DNA of 64,000 nt from Bacteroidales bacterium UBA5072. Lineage in GTDB: Bacteria > Bacteroidota > Bacteroidia > Bacteroidales > UBA10428. Positions 24,701 to 34,000 of the stretch are shown in pieces. The notes beneath the pieces were generated by a model, which was given only the letters and a program-made list of their open reading frames with translations, made no database searches and was not told the DNA's origin. The stretch is taken from the NCBI GenBank assembly GCA_002415855.1, contig DIAS01000015.1, forward strand, positions 1 to 64,000, read 5' to 3'. Position 1 is the stretch's first letter, and each line of letters begins with the position of its first letter. A program made the translations under genes and the position numbers.

Positions 24701-27370
24701 CCCGGTTGGGCCGGGCGCCCCATGAGAGACAACCCTGAAGCTGCAAGCATGTTGACATTTAATTCCGATAAAAAGCAATATACAGTTGGAGAAACTGCGG
24801 AAATAACCATTCCTACGGGTGGCATGGGTCTTGCCTTGTTCACGGTTGAATCGGGATCGCAGGTATTGCTGAAACAATGGCTCAACGTAACGGGTCAGGA
24901 AATCAAGCACCGGTTCGAGATCACACCGGAAATGGCTCCCAATGTATATGCATATGTCACCCTTATTCAGCCACATGCAAACACTGAAAATGATATGCCT
25001 ATGCGGTTGTACGGGGTAATACCCCTGCTTGTCGAGGATCCGCAGACAAAGCTCGCACCGGTAATCAGCATGCCCGATGTACTGGAGCCTTTGCAAAAGG
25101 TAACGGTCCAGGTCAGTGAAAAGAACAACAAGGAAATGACCTACACCCTTGCCATTGTGGAAGAGGGTTTACTTGACCTCACCCGGTTTAAAACCCCAGA
25201 TCCCTGGAGTGAGTTTTATGCAAGGGAAGCGCTTGGCGTCAGGACCTGGGATCTGTATGATGCTGTCATCGGTACTTATGGAGGCAAGCTGGCCAGCATA
25301 CTCGGTATCGGAGGGGATGAAAATGTTGTCCCCGGTGAGTCAGCTGAAAAAGCCAACCGTTTCAAGCCTGTTGTCAAATACCTTGGACCTTTTACCTTAC
25401 CTGCAGGAAAAACAAGCAAACACCAGATCAGTATCCCGAATTATATCGGGTCGATCAGGGCCATGGTTGTTGCCGGGAAAAACGGAGCTTATGGATTTTC
25501 GGAAAAAACGGTGCCGGTGAAGAAGCCTTTAATGGTACTGGCAACACTCCCACGCGTACTTGGTCCGGGAGAGCAGGTGGATTTGCCCGTTACCGTATTT
25601 GCCATGGACAATCAGGTAAAACAGGTGAATGTTACCGTAAAAACCAATGGCATGCTCCGCCTGGAAGACCAGGGAACAAAATCAGTTACATTTAGCCAGA
25701 CCGGAGATAAGATCGTTGGATTTACACTCAAAGTTGCTTCCAGAACCGGAATTGGTAAAGTACAGGTCACAGCTTCAAGCGGAAAATACACTTCCACCCA
25801 CGATATTGAACTGGATGTAAGAAATGCAAATCCCCCAGTCACAACCTTTATCGGAGGAACTGCTGAATCAGGAAAATCCTGGGAAGCAGATTTCAGTCTG
25901 CCGGGAATGGAGAGTACCAATACGGCAATTCTTGAAGTTTCGGGAATTCCACCGATTGATGCAGGCAGAAGATTGAAATACCTTATCAGTTATCCCCATG
26001 GATGCATTGAACAAATTACTTCTGCAGTATTTCCGCAGCTTTTCCTCGCTGATGTTATGGAACTCGACGATAAAACGAAGGCTGCCATTGATTTGCACAT
26101 CAAAGCCGGTATTCATAAACTGAACGCCTTCCAGATATCTGGAGGAGGATTTGCTTATTGGCCGGGTAACTCGCAGATCAATTCGTGGGGGAATTCCTAT
26201 GCAGGTCATTTTTTGCTTGAAGCTGAGAAAAAGGGTTATGCATTGCCCGGCGGACTCAAATCAGGCTGGCTGAAATCACAGAAGCAACTGGCCCGACAAT
26301 GGACGCCCATGCAGAACAAAGAATTATGGAGGCAGGACGACCTGGAACAGGCCTATCGATTGTTTACACTGGCCCTTGCCGGCGAACCCGAGACAGGGGC
26401 AATGAACCGGCTCAGGGAATACAAGTTGCTGTGCCTGCAGGCAAAGTGGAGACTGGCTGCAGCTTACGCATTGACGGGACAGTCTGCGGTTGCAAAGGAG
26501 CTGATTGCCCGTGAAAGCACAGATATTAAGCAGTATAATGGTTTTTATTCAAGTTATGGTTCAAGAGAAAGAGACTGGGCCATGATGCTCGAAACCATGA
26601 CACTTCTCAACGATCAGACAAGAGGAGCCGATCTGGCCCGAAAGATCTCGGGCGTCCTTTCTGCCGGTTACTGGATGAGTACCCAGTCAACAGCTTACTG
26701 TCTGTTGGCCATGGCTAAGTTCGCACAGGGCCGGACCTCCGGGAAAATGGAATTCACCTACAAACTCATGGACGGAAAAACACTGACGGTTGCATCCGGA
26801 AAACCATTTGCGCAGGTTTCCCTTCCGATCGGCAGGAATATAAAAACGGGCCATATTTCCGTGACAAACAAAGGGCAGGGAGTACTCTTTACAAGGATCA
26901 TCATGGAGGGTGTACCGGCAGCCGGTGAAGAAAAAGAGTTCAGCAACAATCTGGCCATGGAGGTGCGTTACAGAACCCTTGAGGGTGAATCACTGGATAT
27001 TTCCAGGCTTACCCAGGGCACGGATTTTGCTGCAGTGGTTGAAGTTCAAAACGAAGGATTGATGGATTACACGGACATGGCTCTTAACCAAATCTTCCCT
27101 TCGGGTTGGGAAATTCAGAATAACCGGATCACGGATATGGAATTGCCGGGTCAAACAGCAACACTTTTGTATCAGGATATCCGGGATGATCGCGTATATA
27201 CCTATTTCAATCTGATGCGGGGTGAGAGGAAGACCTTTGTAGTACAGCTGAATGCTGCTTATGCAGGCCGTTACTATTTGCCTGGATATTACTGTGAGGC
27301 CATGTACGACAACAGTGTTAGTGCCATGAAGAAAGGACAGTGGATCGAAATTGTAACTTTGGGAAAGTAG
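21791..27370 (+). CDS. Bacterial alpha-2-macroglobulin family protein with thioester motif
   Basis: 1859 residues. The leader is hydrophobic and ends LSLAQC, a loose lipobox, so it is probably a lipoprotein. Macroglobulin beta-sandwich repeats fill about 50-1270; GIKGFIYGERGVWRPGDTLF is the conserved MG-domain segment of the bacterial family. The thioester motif CIEQ (C1405 to Q1408, in SYPHGCIEQ) is intact, so the protein should trap proteases by covalent capture. The alpha-toroid around it has the SWGNSYAGHFLLEAEKKGY block, and a C-terminal receptor-like domain ends the protein. An acidic Asp-Tyr insertion lies between C454 and C505. In many bacteria this gene is next to pbpC; here pbpC is 7.3 kb away. 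Its stop is one base from the convergent carA stop. Confidence 0.93.
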   Translation: MKVPAISVTLAKIVIPLFLLLSLAQCKKSNKAHLPINPAFTEKIAAFTSGVISSESVIQIVLAEDYPGGDILSAPAGEGLFRFKPAVKGQAVWVDKRTIEFRPAEKLKSGETYSAKFFLSKILRVPKDIAVLEFTFSVVEQAFAVSIEGYQTHNENDLVWNRIKGAVNTSDVIDNEIIQTYFKAFQDKRNLKISWEPGSDQRTFSFTIDSVKRAEKPGRVEILWDASPDYKKINGKQEVEIPSLSDYKVMDIKVVQQPEQYVQIMFSDPIRKNQNFEGLIFLDGNTSLEYSVSGNIIKAFPVVRQSGETGITVRQGIVNILGYSLKEDFVADINFEVPKPAVRLAGKGVILPSTKGMVFPFEAVNLSAVDVKIIKIFENNVSHFLQVNRLDGSNQLKRAGRLVHKQTVLLNYEPADLGKWNRFYLDLAKLITPDPGSIYRVEISFRQKYSLYPCSNTPEESEEQVEADDYSAEMAETSYWDSYEEYYDDYDYDYDYDWEDRDDPCTPSYYRQNKWVARNILASDLGIVVKSGTDQQILCAVTNLVTAKPMEGVEVTLYNFQQQPVATGTTDNNGFVTVRTTEKPFLLIARFEKQRGYLRLDDGSSLSLGAFDVSGNAVPKGIKGFIYGERGVWRPGDTLFLTFMLQDKQKLLPASHPVIFELYNPKGQLFARSTKTSGMDGFYSWPVATSQDAPTGNWNLLVKVGGTQFTRNIKVETVKPNRLKIDLKFNTKLLSASNPLLSGNMSVIWLHGAVASNLKTSVSFTLTKAATVFEKYPDFQFTDPARSFEAEEQVLYEGYTDDNGKATIPGRIKVDRASPGMLNVNFTTRVFEKGGDFSIDRFSMPYSPYAAYVGLKTPEGDKRGMLLTDTTQWVDVVLVNENGMPVSRPDLEASVYKLDWRNWWESADDELADFVGNTYNRPVISKTIAAVNGRAKFGFRINRPDWGRFYIRIVDPVSGHAAGKIVYIDWPGWAGRPMRDNPEAASMLTFNSDKKQYTVGETAEITIPTGGMGLALFTVESGSQVLLKQWLNVTGQEIKHRFEITPEMAPNVYAYVTLIQPHANTENDMPMRLYGVIPLLVEDPQTKLAPVISMPDVLEPLQKVTVQVSEKNNKEMTYTLAIVEEGLLDLTRFKTPDPWSEFYAREALGVRTWDLYDAVIGTYGGKLASILGIGGDENVVPGESAEKANRFKPVVKYLGPFTLPAGKTSKHQISIPNYIGSIRAMVVAGKNGAYGFSEKTVPVKKPLMVLATLPRVLGPGEQVDLPVTVFAMDNQVKQVNVTVKTNGMLRLEDQGTKSVTFSQTGDKIVGFTLKVASRTGIGKVQVTASSGKYTSTHDIELDVRNANPPVTTFIGGTAESGKSWEADFSLPGMESTNTAILEVSGIPPIDAGRRLKYLISYPHGCIEQITSAVFPQLFLADVMELDDKTKAAIDLHIKAGIHKLNAFQISGGGFAYWPGNSQINSWGNSYAGHFLLEAEKKGYALPGGLKSGWLKSQKQLARQWTPMQNKELWRQDDLEQAYRLFTLALAGEPETGAMNRLREYKLLCLQAKWRLAAAYALTGQSAVAKELIARESTDIKQYNGFYSSYGSRERDWAMMLETMTLLNDQTRGADLARKISGVLSAGYWMSTQSTAYCLLAMAKFAQGRTSGKMEFTYKLMDGKTLTVASGKPFAQVSLPIGRNIKTGHISVTNKGQGVLFTRIIMEGVPAAGEEKEFSNNLAMEVRYRTLEGESLDISRLTQGTDFAAVVEVQNEGLMDYTDMALNQIFPSGWEIQNNRITDMELPGQTATLLYQDIRDDRVYTYFNLMRGERKTFVVQLNAAYAGRYYLPGYYCEAMYDNSVSAMKKGQWIEIVTLGK
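23255..23278 (+). repeat. In-frame hexanucleotide repeat (GATTAT)x4
   Basis: Four perfect copies of GATTAT encode Asp-Tyr four times (residues 489-496 of the macroglobulin). A degenerate fifth copy (GATTGG) follows. Changes in copy number would keep the frame and alter the length of an acidic tail in the loop between two cysteines. Confidence 0.8.
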
Positions 27371-27371
27371 A

Positions 27372-28454
27372 TCACTTTGTGTGTCGCGCTACCAGTTCAA
27401 TGAACTGATCAAAAAGAAATTCCGTATCTTTTGGCCCGCTCGACGCTTCAGGGTGGAACTGGGTTGAAAAGAAGGGTTTGCTTGTATGCCGCATACCTTC
27501 ATTCGTTTGATCATTCAGATTCAGAAACAGCGGTTCCCAGTCGGCAGGAAGGCTGGCATTATCAATGGCATAACCATGATTCTGCGAAGTGATATAGGCT
27601 TTGTTACTGTCCTTCAGCAATACAGGCTGGTTATGGCTCCGGTGACCGTATTTCAGCTTATAGGTGTTGGCACCTGCGGCAAGAGCCAGTAACTGATTGC
27701 CCAGGCAGATTCCGTAAATAGGAATATCTTTTTGCAGGGCCTGGCGCAGATATTCAATGGTTGCAGTACATTGCTTCGGATCTCCGGGACCATTGGAAAT
27801 GAACAGCCCATCATATTCTTCCCTGGAAATATCATAATCCCAAGGTACAAGCACCACAGTTGTGTCACGCTGCAACAGATTACGGATAATGTTGTATTTA
27901 ACCCCGCAATCAATCAACAGGATACGGTAGCGGCCCTGGCCAAAAACTTTCTTCTCACGGATGCTGACCTGCTCCACGAGATTGACCAAGTTAGGATCGT
28001 ATAAGCTTATATCCACATTGTTGTATACAATTTTTCCAAGCATTGTTCCTTCTTCACGCAGGACCTTTGTCAGTTCCCGTGTATCAATGCCGTAAATGCC
28101 AGGAATTTTGGATTCCTTGAGCCAGGAACCCAGACTTTTGTTAGCATTCCAATGACTATATTCATCAGTATAATCCGAAATGATGAGGCCAGAAATATGC
28201 AAAGCATAAGATTCAAAGAATTTGTACATGGAGTCTTCCGTAAGATTTCCCGGTACACCATAATTCCCAATTATCGGATAGGTAAGCGCCAGTATCTGGC
28301 CTTTGTACGAAGGATCTGTAAGACTTTCAGGATACCCGGTCATGGCCGTGTTGAAAACAACCTCACCTGAAACTGATTTTTCATATCCGAAAGAATACCC
28401 GTCAAATACCTTGCCGTCTTCAAGTATTAGTTTAATATCTGGTCGCTTATTCAT
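27372..28454 (-). CDS. carA: Carbamoyl-phosphate synthase small (glutamine amidotransferase) subunit
   Basis: 360 residues from the ATG at 28454; the frame is open three codons further. The N-terminal CPSase small domain has FNTAMTGYPESLTDPSYKGQI. The class I amidotransferase domain has the nucleophile Cys in YGICLGNQLLA, the GHRSHNQPV segment and the catalytic His-Glu pair in FHPEA. It strips ammonia from glutamine and passes it to CarB for carbamoyl phosphate, the shared precursor of arginine and pyrimidines. Its partner carB is 20 kb away on the same strand, not adjacent. A 14-base perfect palindrome overlaps the start codon. It follows the TlpA-like gene after 21 bases. Confidence 0.96.
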   Translation of the reverse strand: MNKRPDIKLILEDGKVFDGYSFGYEKSVSGEVVFNTAMTGYPESLTDPSYKGQILALTYPIIGNYGVPGNLTEDSMYKFFESYALHISGLIISDYTDEYSHWNANKSLGSWLKESKIPGIYGIDTRELTKVLREEGTMLGKIVYNNVDISLYDPNLVNLVEQVSIREKKVFGQGRYRILLIDCGVKYNIIRNLLQRDTTVVLVPWDYDISREEYDGLFISNGPGDPKQCTATIEYLRQALQKDIPIYGICLGNQLLALAAGANTYKLKYGHRSHNQPVLLKDSNKAYITSQNHGYAIDNASLPADWEPLFLNLNDQTNEGMRHTSKPFFSTQFHPEASSGPKDTEFLFDQFIELVARHTK

Positions 28455-28460
28455 GAATAA
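28447..28460. repeat. 14-base palindrome across the carA start codon
   Basis: TTATTCATGAATAA reads the same on both strands, with the carA ATG in its centre. Its halves resemble ArgR half-sites (TGAAT / ATTCA) but in everted order, so it is not a standard ARG box. It may be chance in AT-rich DNA or a site that controls carA translation or transcription. Confidence 0.35.
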
Positions 28461-28475
28461 CAATAAAATAAATTA

Positions 28476-29939
28476 CTATTTGATAAAGGTCAGGATAATT
28501 TCCTTGACCTGTTCCGGACTAATCTTTTTAGCCAGAATCCTCTTATTCTCGTCGAGGATGAAAATCTGGGGAGTGGTCATAATATCGTACTTCAGCTTGA
28601 AGTCATACGAATAAGGGTTCCATGCATTCATCCAACCGTACAGACGGTGCTCGTTCACGAAATTCACCCATTTTATCTTCCCGTCTTCCCCAAACAGGGT
28701 GCTTATTGCCAGTACTTTAACATCAAGTTGCCGTAAGGTGTCCTCGTAAATCTTATAGAGCTCGGGGACTGCCACTTTACAATGTCCGCATTCAGCCTCC
28801 CAGAAAATAAGGACAAGATACTTTGCCTTGATCTGTGACAGATTAACTTTGGTACCTACATGGGGATACCGTTGCAAAGCACTATCTGCCAATGCATTCA
28901 TAAAATGATCCGCAGGTACAACCATTAATTCGACTTCAGGAGCAATCTGGCCAATTAAGAGCGGTTTGGTTTTATCCACCCGATCCTTCAGTTCAGCGAG
29001 GAATTTTTCATCGCTCCACCACGAATCCTTCAGGTAATATTTCTCAGCGAGGTGAACCTGCACGGCATCCATCCCCATGATATTACTTTTGGCGTAATAA
29101 TTGAAGAATGTAATCAGCATGTACCTGAAGACGCTGGAATCGGTACGTGACTTTTCCATGAAATAATCAATCTGCCTGATCAGGGAATCAGGAACCTGCG
29201 GAATAACCTTGGTCATGTAATTCATGATCTTGTCCTCGTAAAGCGGGGTTCGCAGGAGCCGGGCATCCGTATAATTAAAATTATCAAAATAGTGATTCCG
29301 GTAGTAATAATATTGCCAGGTCGAATCCTTGACCCTGCCGCTTTCGTCCTTGGGAGGATATGGAACAACAACATCCAGCGTTGATCTTAAAAAAACAGAA
29401 ATAAACAATTGCGGGTGTTCTTTTTCAATGGCTTCAATCCGCTCAGTACGGGCATTGTACAATATTCTGAGCTCATTTCGCAGATTGTTTTTAATATTAA
29501 TATCATTCTCAGATCTAATAAGATGCGTAATACTATCTGATTTATTAGTTAAAGCAACCATGTACTTTTGAAAGTCAAGGAATACCTGGTTTTCATCAGA
29601 TCCTTTTATCCGGATCGATTTCAGAAAATCAGATGTATCGGCCTCCAGTGAAAATACCTGATCATTGCCTATAACAATGTCAAAGTACCTGGAGCTGGGT
29701 AAAAAAACAACGTACATACCCTCCGGGAGCTTTGTTTTCCCATGGAACACACCGGTCCCCTTGCTGTCGAGGTTTACAGTATCATCCGGGTACATCGATT
29801 TGCTCAGGTAGTGCCCCAGTATTACCCGTTTTTCAGCCAATCCGTTGATTTTGATGCTGATATCGTAACCCTGGCCTGATGTGAGGGAGGAAAAAATTGC
29901 GGTGCAAAACACGATGAAAAAACTTCGCAGAATCACCAT
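28476..29939 (-). CDS. Secreted TlpA/thioredoxin-like protein with DUF4369-type N-terminus
   Basis: 487 residues. Signal peptide 1-22 (ending TSGQG), a DUF4369-like beta domain (~25-125: ISIKINGLAEKRVILGHYLSK), a long helical middle (~130-340, DUF5106-like) and a C-terminal TlpA thioredoxin fold. The CxxC site is ECGHCKVAVPEL and the cis-Pro segment is MTTPQIFI. Such proteins reduce disulfides or act in cytochrome c maturation and oxidative defence in the periplasm. This multi-domain form is typical of Bacteroidota. The carA gene follows after 21 bases, which looks positional rather than functional. Confidence 0.9.
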   Translation of the reverse strand: MVILRSFFIVFCTAIFSSLTSGQGYDISIKINGLAEKRVILGHYLSKSMYPDDTVNLDSKGTGVFHGKTKLPEGMYVVFLPSSRYFDIVIGNDQVFSLEADTSDFLKSIRIKGSDENQVFLDFQKYMVALTNKSDSITHLIRSENDINIKNNLRNELRILYNARTERIEAIEKEHPQLFISVFLRSTLDVVVPYPPKDESGRVKDSTWQYYYYRNHYFDNFNYTDARLLRTPLYEDKIMNYMTKVIPQVPDSLIRQIDYFMEKSRTDSSVFRYMLITFFNYYAKSNIMGMDAVQVHLAEKYYLKDSWWSDEKFLAELKDRVDKTKPLLIGQIAPEVELMVVPADHFMNALADSALQRYPHVGTKVNLSQIKAKYLVLIFWEAECGHCKVAVPELYKIYEDTLRQLDVKVLAISTLFGEDGKIKWVNFVNEHRLYGWMNAWNPYSYDFKLKYDIMTTPQIFILDENKRILAKKISPEQVKEIILTFIK

Positions 29940-29978
29940 AATGTGAAGAATTATTAGTCAGTTTTGTTTACAATCGGG

Positions 29979-29986
29979 CAAAAATA
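29979..29986 (-). promoter_or_regulatory. Probable -7 element of the TlpA-like gene
   Basis: The minus strand reads TATTTTTG here, fitting TAnnTTTG, 39 bases upstream of the ATG. No TTG sits at the right -33 spacing. Confidence 0.4.
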
Positions 29987-30038
29987 GCTATTAATTGGTG
30001 AATATAAAAATTGCCGGATGCCTGTCAGTCAGATTTCC

Positions 30039-30046
30039 TATATTTG
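30039..30046 (+). promoter_or_regulatory. Probable -7 element of the second polyprenyl synthase gene
   Basis: TATATTTG fits the consensus exactly and ends 26 bases before the ATG at 30073. It lies inside the possible 5' extension that begins at a TTG at 29995, which argues that the extension is not translated. The nearest upstream TTG is 25 bases away, longer than usual. Confidence 0.4.
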
Positions 30047-30072
30047 AGAAAAATATCAAATCCGTACAGGGT

Positions 30073-31047
30073 ATGTACAGTTTGCAGGATTGTCAGACCA
30101 TCATCAATAAAAAGTTGGAGGAGCTGCAGCTCCCGGTTGCACCGGGTAATTTATATGAGCCGATCCGTTACATCCTTGAACTGGAGGCCAAGCGGATCCG
30201 ACCTGCACTGGTGCTCATGGGGTGCAATGTATATTCGGAGGATATTCAGCCTGCTGTTTTCCCTGCGCTGGCCATTGAAGTTTTTCACAATTTCACCCTG
30301 ATGCATGATGACATCATGGACCAGTCGGCCATGCGCAGAAATTCTCCGACCGTGCATGCCAAATGGAACCCAAATATTGCCATTCTTTCGGGTGATGCCA
30401 TGCTCATCAAAGCGTATGAATTGCTTTCAGCCACCCCGGCAAAATACCTCCGCGGCATCCTGCCCGTTTTTAATCAAACTGCCTTGCAGGTTTGTGAGGG
30501 ACAACAGTATGATATGGATTTTGAACACAGCTACTCGGTTTCAATTGAAGAATATATCAGGATGGTGGAATTTAAGACCGCCGTTCTGGTTGCAGCTTCT
30601 CTCAAGATCGGTGCGCTTGTAGGCGGTGCCGGAGAAACTGAATCAGCATGTTTGTATGCATTCGGGAGGAACCTGGGAATTGCTTTTCAGCTGCAGGATG
30701 ATCTGCTGGATGTATATTCGGATCCCAGTGTCTTTGGAAAAGTATCCGGGAATGATATTGTTTCCAACAAGAAAACCATCCTGCTGGTCGAAGCGCTTGA
30801 TCGTGCCAGGGGAAACAAACGCCGGGAACTTTATCACTGGCTGGGCATGAGTGAATTCAACAGAGAAGAAAAAATCGCCGCCATCAGGTCCATTTACCAG
30901 GACCTGGAACTGGAGAAATCAGCTAATGCCAGAATCAGTTGTTACCATGATCTGGCACTTGCCAATCTCAACACGCTTACGATAGCTCCTGACAGGAAAC
31001 GCGAGCTGCTGGCTTTCTCCTCCTACCTGATGAACAGGAAGAAATAA
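30073..31047 (+). CDS. Polyprenyl diphosphate synthase, shorter-chain type (FPP/GGPP synthase)
   Basis: 324 residues from the ATG at 30073. The aspartate-rich motifs are LMHDDIMDQSAMRRN and FQLQDDLLDVYSD; KRIRPALVLMGC and GNDIVSNKKTILL are also family blocks. The second motif continues into FGKVSGNDI, typical of FPP/GGPP synthases of this phylum. It makes the C15-C20 primer for undecaprenyl phosphate, menaquinone and heme side chains. The product length is not certain from sequence. A TTG-started extension of 26 codons is rejected because a promoter element lies inside it. It converges with the DUF2723 gene, 13 bases apart. Confidence 0.9.
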   Translation: MYSLQDCQTIINKKLEELQLPVAPGNLYEPIRYILELEAKRIRPALVLMGCNVYSEDIQPAVFPALAIEVFHNFTLMHDDIMDQSAMRRNSPTVHAKWNPNIAILSGDAMLIKAYELLSATPAKYLRGILPVFNQTALQVCEGQQYDMDFEHSYSVSIEEYIRMVEFKTAVLVAASLKIGALVGGAGETESACLYAFGRNLGIAFQLQDDLLDVYSDPSVFGKVSGNDIVSNKKTILLVEALDRARGNKRRELYHWLGMSEFNREEKIAAIRSIYQDLELEKSANARISCYHDLALANLNTLTIAPDRKRELLAFSSYLMNRKK

Positions 31048-31060
31048 GAACAGGTACTCT

Positions 31061-34000
31061 TTACTGAACCTTGGCAGAAAATACAGCATACTGCGCCGAG
31101 GTAAGGGAATCAATCTTATTGCTTAGCTCCGACTGATTAAAACTCTTGCTGATGATTGCCAGGTTTTGCATGACCTGGAAATTATACATGATTTCGTCGT
31201 TGATGCTGGAGATAAAGTTCCTGTTCTGATCGAGATAATAAGTCAGTTTCTCATTGCTGAGGTCGGTTAGTTTTCTGACAAGGGCATTCCCTTTTTCAAA
31301 CTGGTTGCACTTATAGTAAGCATTGGCAACCTGAATAACAGTATGGTCAAACGGGATCTTTTCATTGGGGGTTATATCCATGCAACGATCCAGAACGCGG
31401 ATGGCTTCGGCAGTATCCCCTTTGCTGATCAGATCCTCGGCCAGCTGTATAAATCTATAGCGGATCCTGACAATAGAGGTCGTCTGAACATGAAAATTAT
31501 CAAGATATACGGCAGGATCGTTCATCGCACCCCAACGGAATTTATGCATCAGGTTATCATAAAGCCTGTCACTGCCAATCCGGCCGGCCTCGTAACGGCT
31601 ATTACCCGGTGATTTGATCGGAACCAGCCTGTAAGCAAACCCATCCAGCTGCATATAGTCTTCCAGTCCCAAAGTACCTTCATGACCAAGGGAGGCAAAG
31701 TAGACCGGCCTTTCCCAGTTGTTGTGGGCAAGTATATCGAGAACTACCAGAGCGCTCTTTCCCATGTTGTTACGGTTATATTTCCATTCAATGACAGGGA
31801 CGATCTTGTCGCGATCCTTGGGGGATACGGTGCCATTTTGTATAACCAGTGCCGTGTCCACCGGCAGCCTGAAGTTCCGCGTGGGTATGAAGTTAAACTT
31901 TTCGCCGGAACTTGTTTCTACTTTTGCCTGGGGCAGATCGGAAGTGACAAATTCCATGATGTCCTTCAGGTCCGCATACTGGGCTGTACGTTCCTGCACA
32001 AATATCAGATCTCTTGTGCCGTTGATATATTGATCCGGTCGGAGAGAAATTGGCAGTGTATCAGATTCATAGGCTTTCCTTTTCATCTGATCAATATGCC
32101 AGTCCATGTTTAGCAGCATCAGGTTAACCACCCTCACGTCAGTCCTGATTCCCTCAACTTCCTGCGCATACCAGAGCGGAAAGGTATCATTATCGCCTAC
32201 CGTAAAAAGGATGGCATTTGGTGCGCAAGTGTTCAGATAATCATAGGCTATATCACGGGCGGTATATCGTCCTGACCTGTCGTGATCATCCCAGTTTTCG
32301 CTGGCCATGATACCCGGAACAAGCAGGAGGCAAATCAGCGAGATCAGCAGGGCGGTAATTCCCTTCCTGAGTTTTGAGCCCAGGGAGTCATAAATGGCCA
32401 TTACGCCAAGGCCGATCCATATGGCAAACGCATAGAAGGAACCGGTATAGGCATAATCCCTTTCACGGGGCTGAACCGGTGTCTGGTTGAGATAAATCAC
32501 AATGGCCAGACCGGTCAAAACAAACAGCAACATGACTACCCAGAAATTCTTTACATCACGCTGCAGGTGAAAGATCAAGCCGAACAATCCAAGCAGCAGG
32601 GGAAGAAGAAAATAGGTGTTTCTGGAAGGGGTATCCCTGAAACTGTCAGGCATTTTGTCCTCCTTGCCGATGAGAACCTGGTCTACAATCCTGATCCCGC
32701 TGATCCAGTTACCGTTGAGCGGATCGCCATGACCCTGGCTGTCATTCTGCCTGCCTGCAAAATTCCACATGAAATATCGGAAATACATGTGACCGACCTG
32801 GTAGGTAAAGAAAAACCTCAGGTTACTCAAAAATCCGGGTGGATTTTTGGGTGATTCGTGGTCATACAGGATGTTTCCTGCATTATCTCGTACGATGTTG
32901 TTTTCTGCATCCCTGCGGGGCTCATACAGCCTGCTTTCCTTAAGACCCGCCCATTCCATATAAACATTAATATGTTCGTTGTCACTGCTCCACATTCTGG
33001 GAAACAGGGTGGTATAGGCCGGATCGTACTTGTAAGAGAATTTTCGGTTTGTAATCTTATATTTCCCGTCAACCGGAGAATAAGTGGGTTTCCCTTCCTT
33101 AATGGCAACCGGTCTGGCGTTAAAGTACTGACCCTTTATCAGCGGCCGGTCCCCGTATTGTTCACGGTTGAGGTAGTATTGAAGCGCAAACACGGTTTCA
33201 GGATTGTTCTCATCCATTGGAGGATTGGCAAGTGACCGGATAACGATCATGGAAAAGGAAGAATAGCCGATGAGGATTACCGTAATCATAAGCAAGATGG
33301 TATTCAGGATCGTTTTGCCATTCCGGTAAGTCTTCCAGATTCCATATACAAGGCCTCCTATAAGCAGCACTGCATATATCAGTACGCCGGAGTTAAAGGG
33401 CATACCGAAGCCGTTGACAAAAATGAGCTCAAACCTGCAGGCAAGCCATATTACCCCGGGAATGACCAGGTACATGAAAGCACCAAGCAATAAAACCGAT
33501 GCTGCCAAGGCCTTGATGACACCCCATGTGGTAACTTCGTATTTCCTGAAATAATAGATCAGCACAATGGCCGGAATCGCAAGCAGGTTCAACAGGTGAA
33601 CGCCTATTGACAGCCCCATCAGGTAGGCGATCAACACCAGCCACCTGTCAGCATATTTTGCGTCGGCATCGTTTTCCCATTTTAATACCGCCCAGAATAC
33701 CACAGCCGTAAAAAGCGATGAACTGGCATATACTTCACCTTCGACGGCTGAAAACCAAAAACTGTCCGAGAAGGTGAAAGCCATGGCCCCAACAGCACCG
33801 CTTCCCAGAATGATAATCTTATCACGCAGGCTTAACTGTTCCGGACCTGCTTTACCGTTTGTCTTTGCCAGGGGATTCCGGTAATCCGTCAACCGGACCG
33901 CCAGGTGGGTAATTGTCCAGAATAAGAACATGACCGTAAAGGCGCTTGCAATAGCTGATGAAGCATTGACCATCATCGCTACCTTATCGGTATGATCTCC

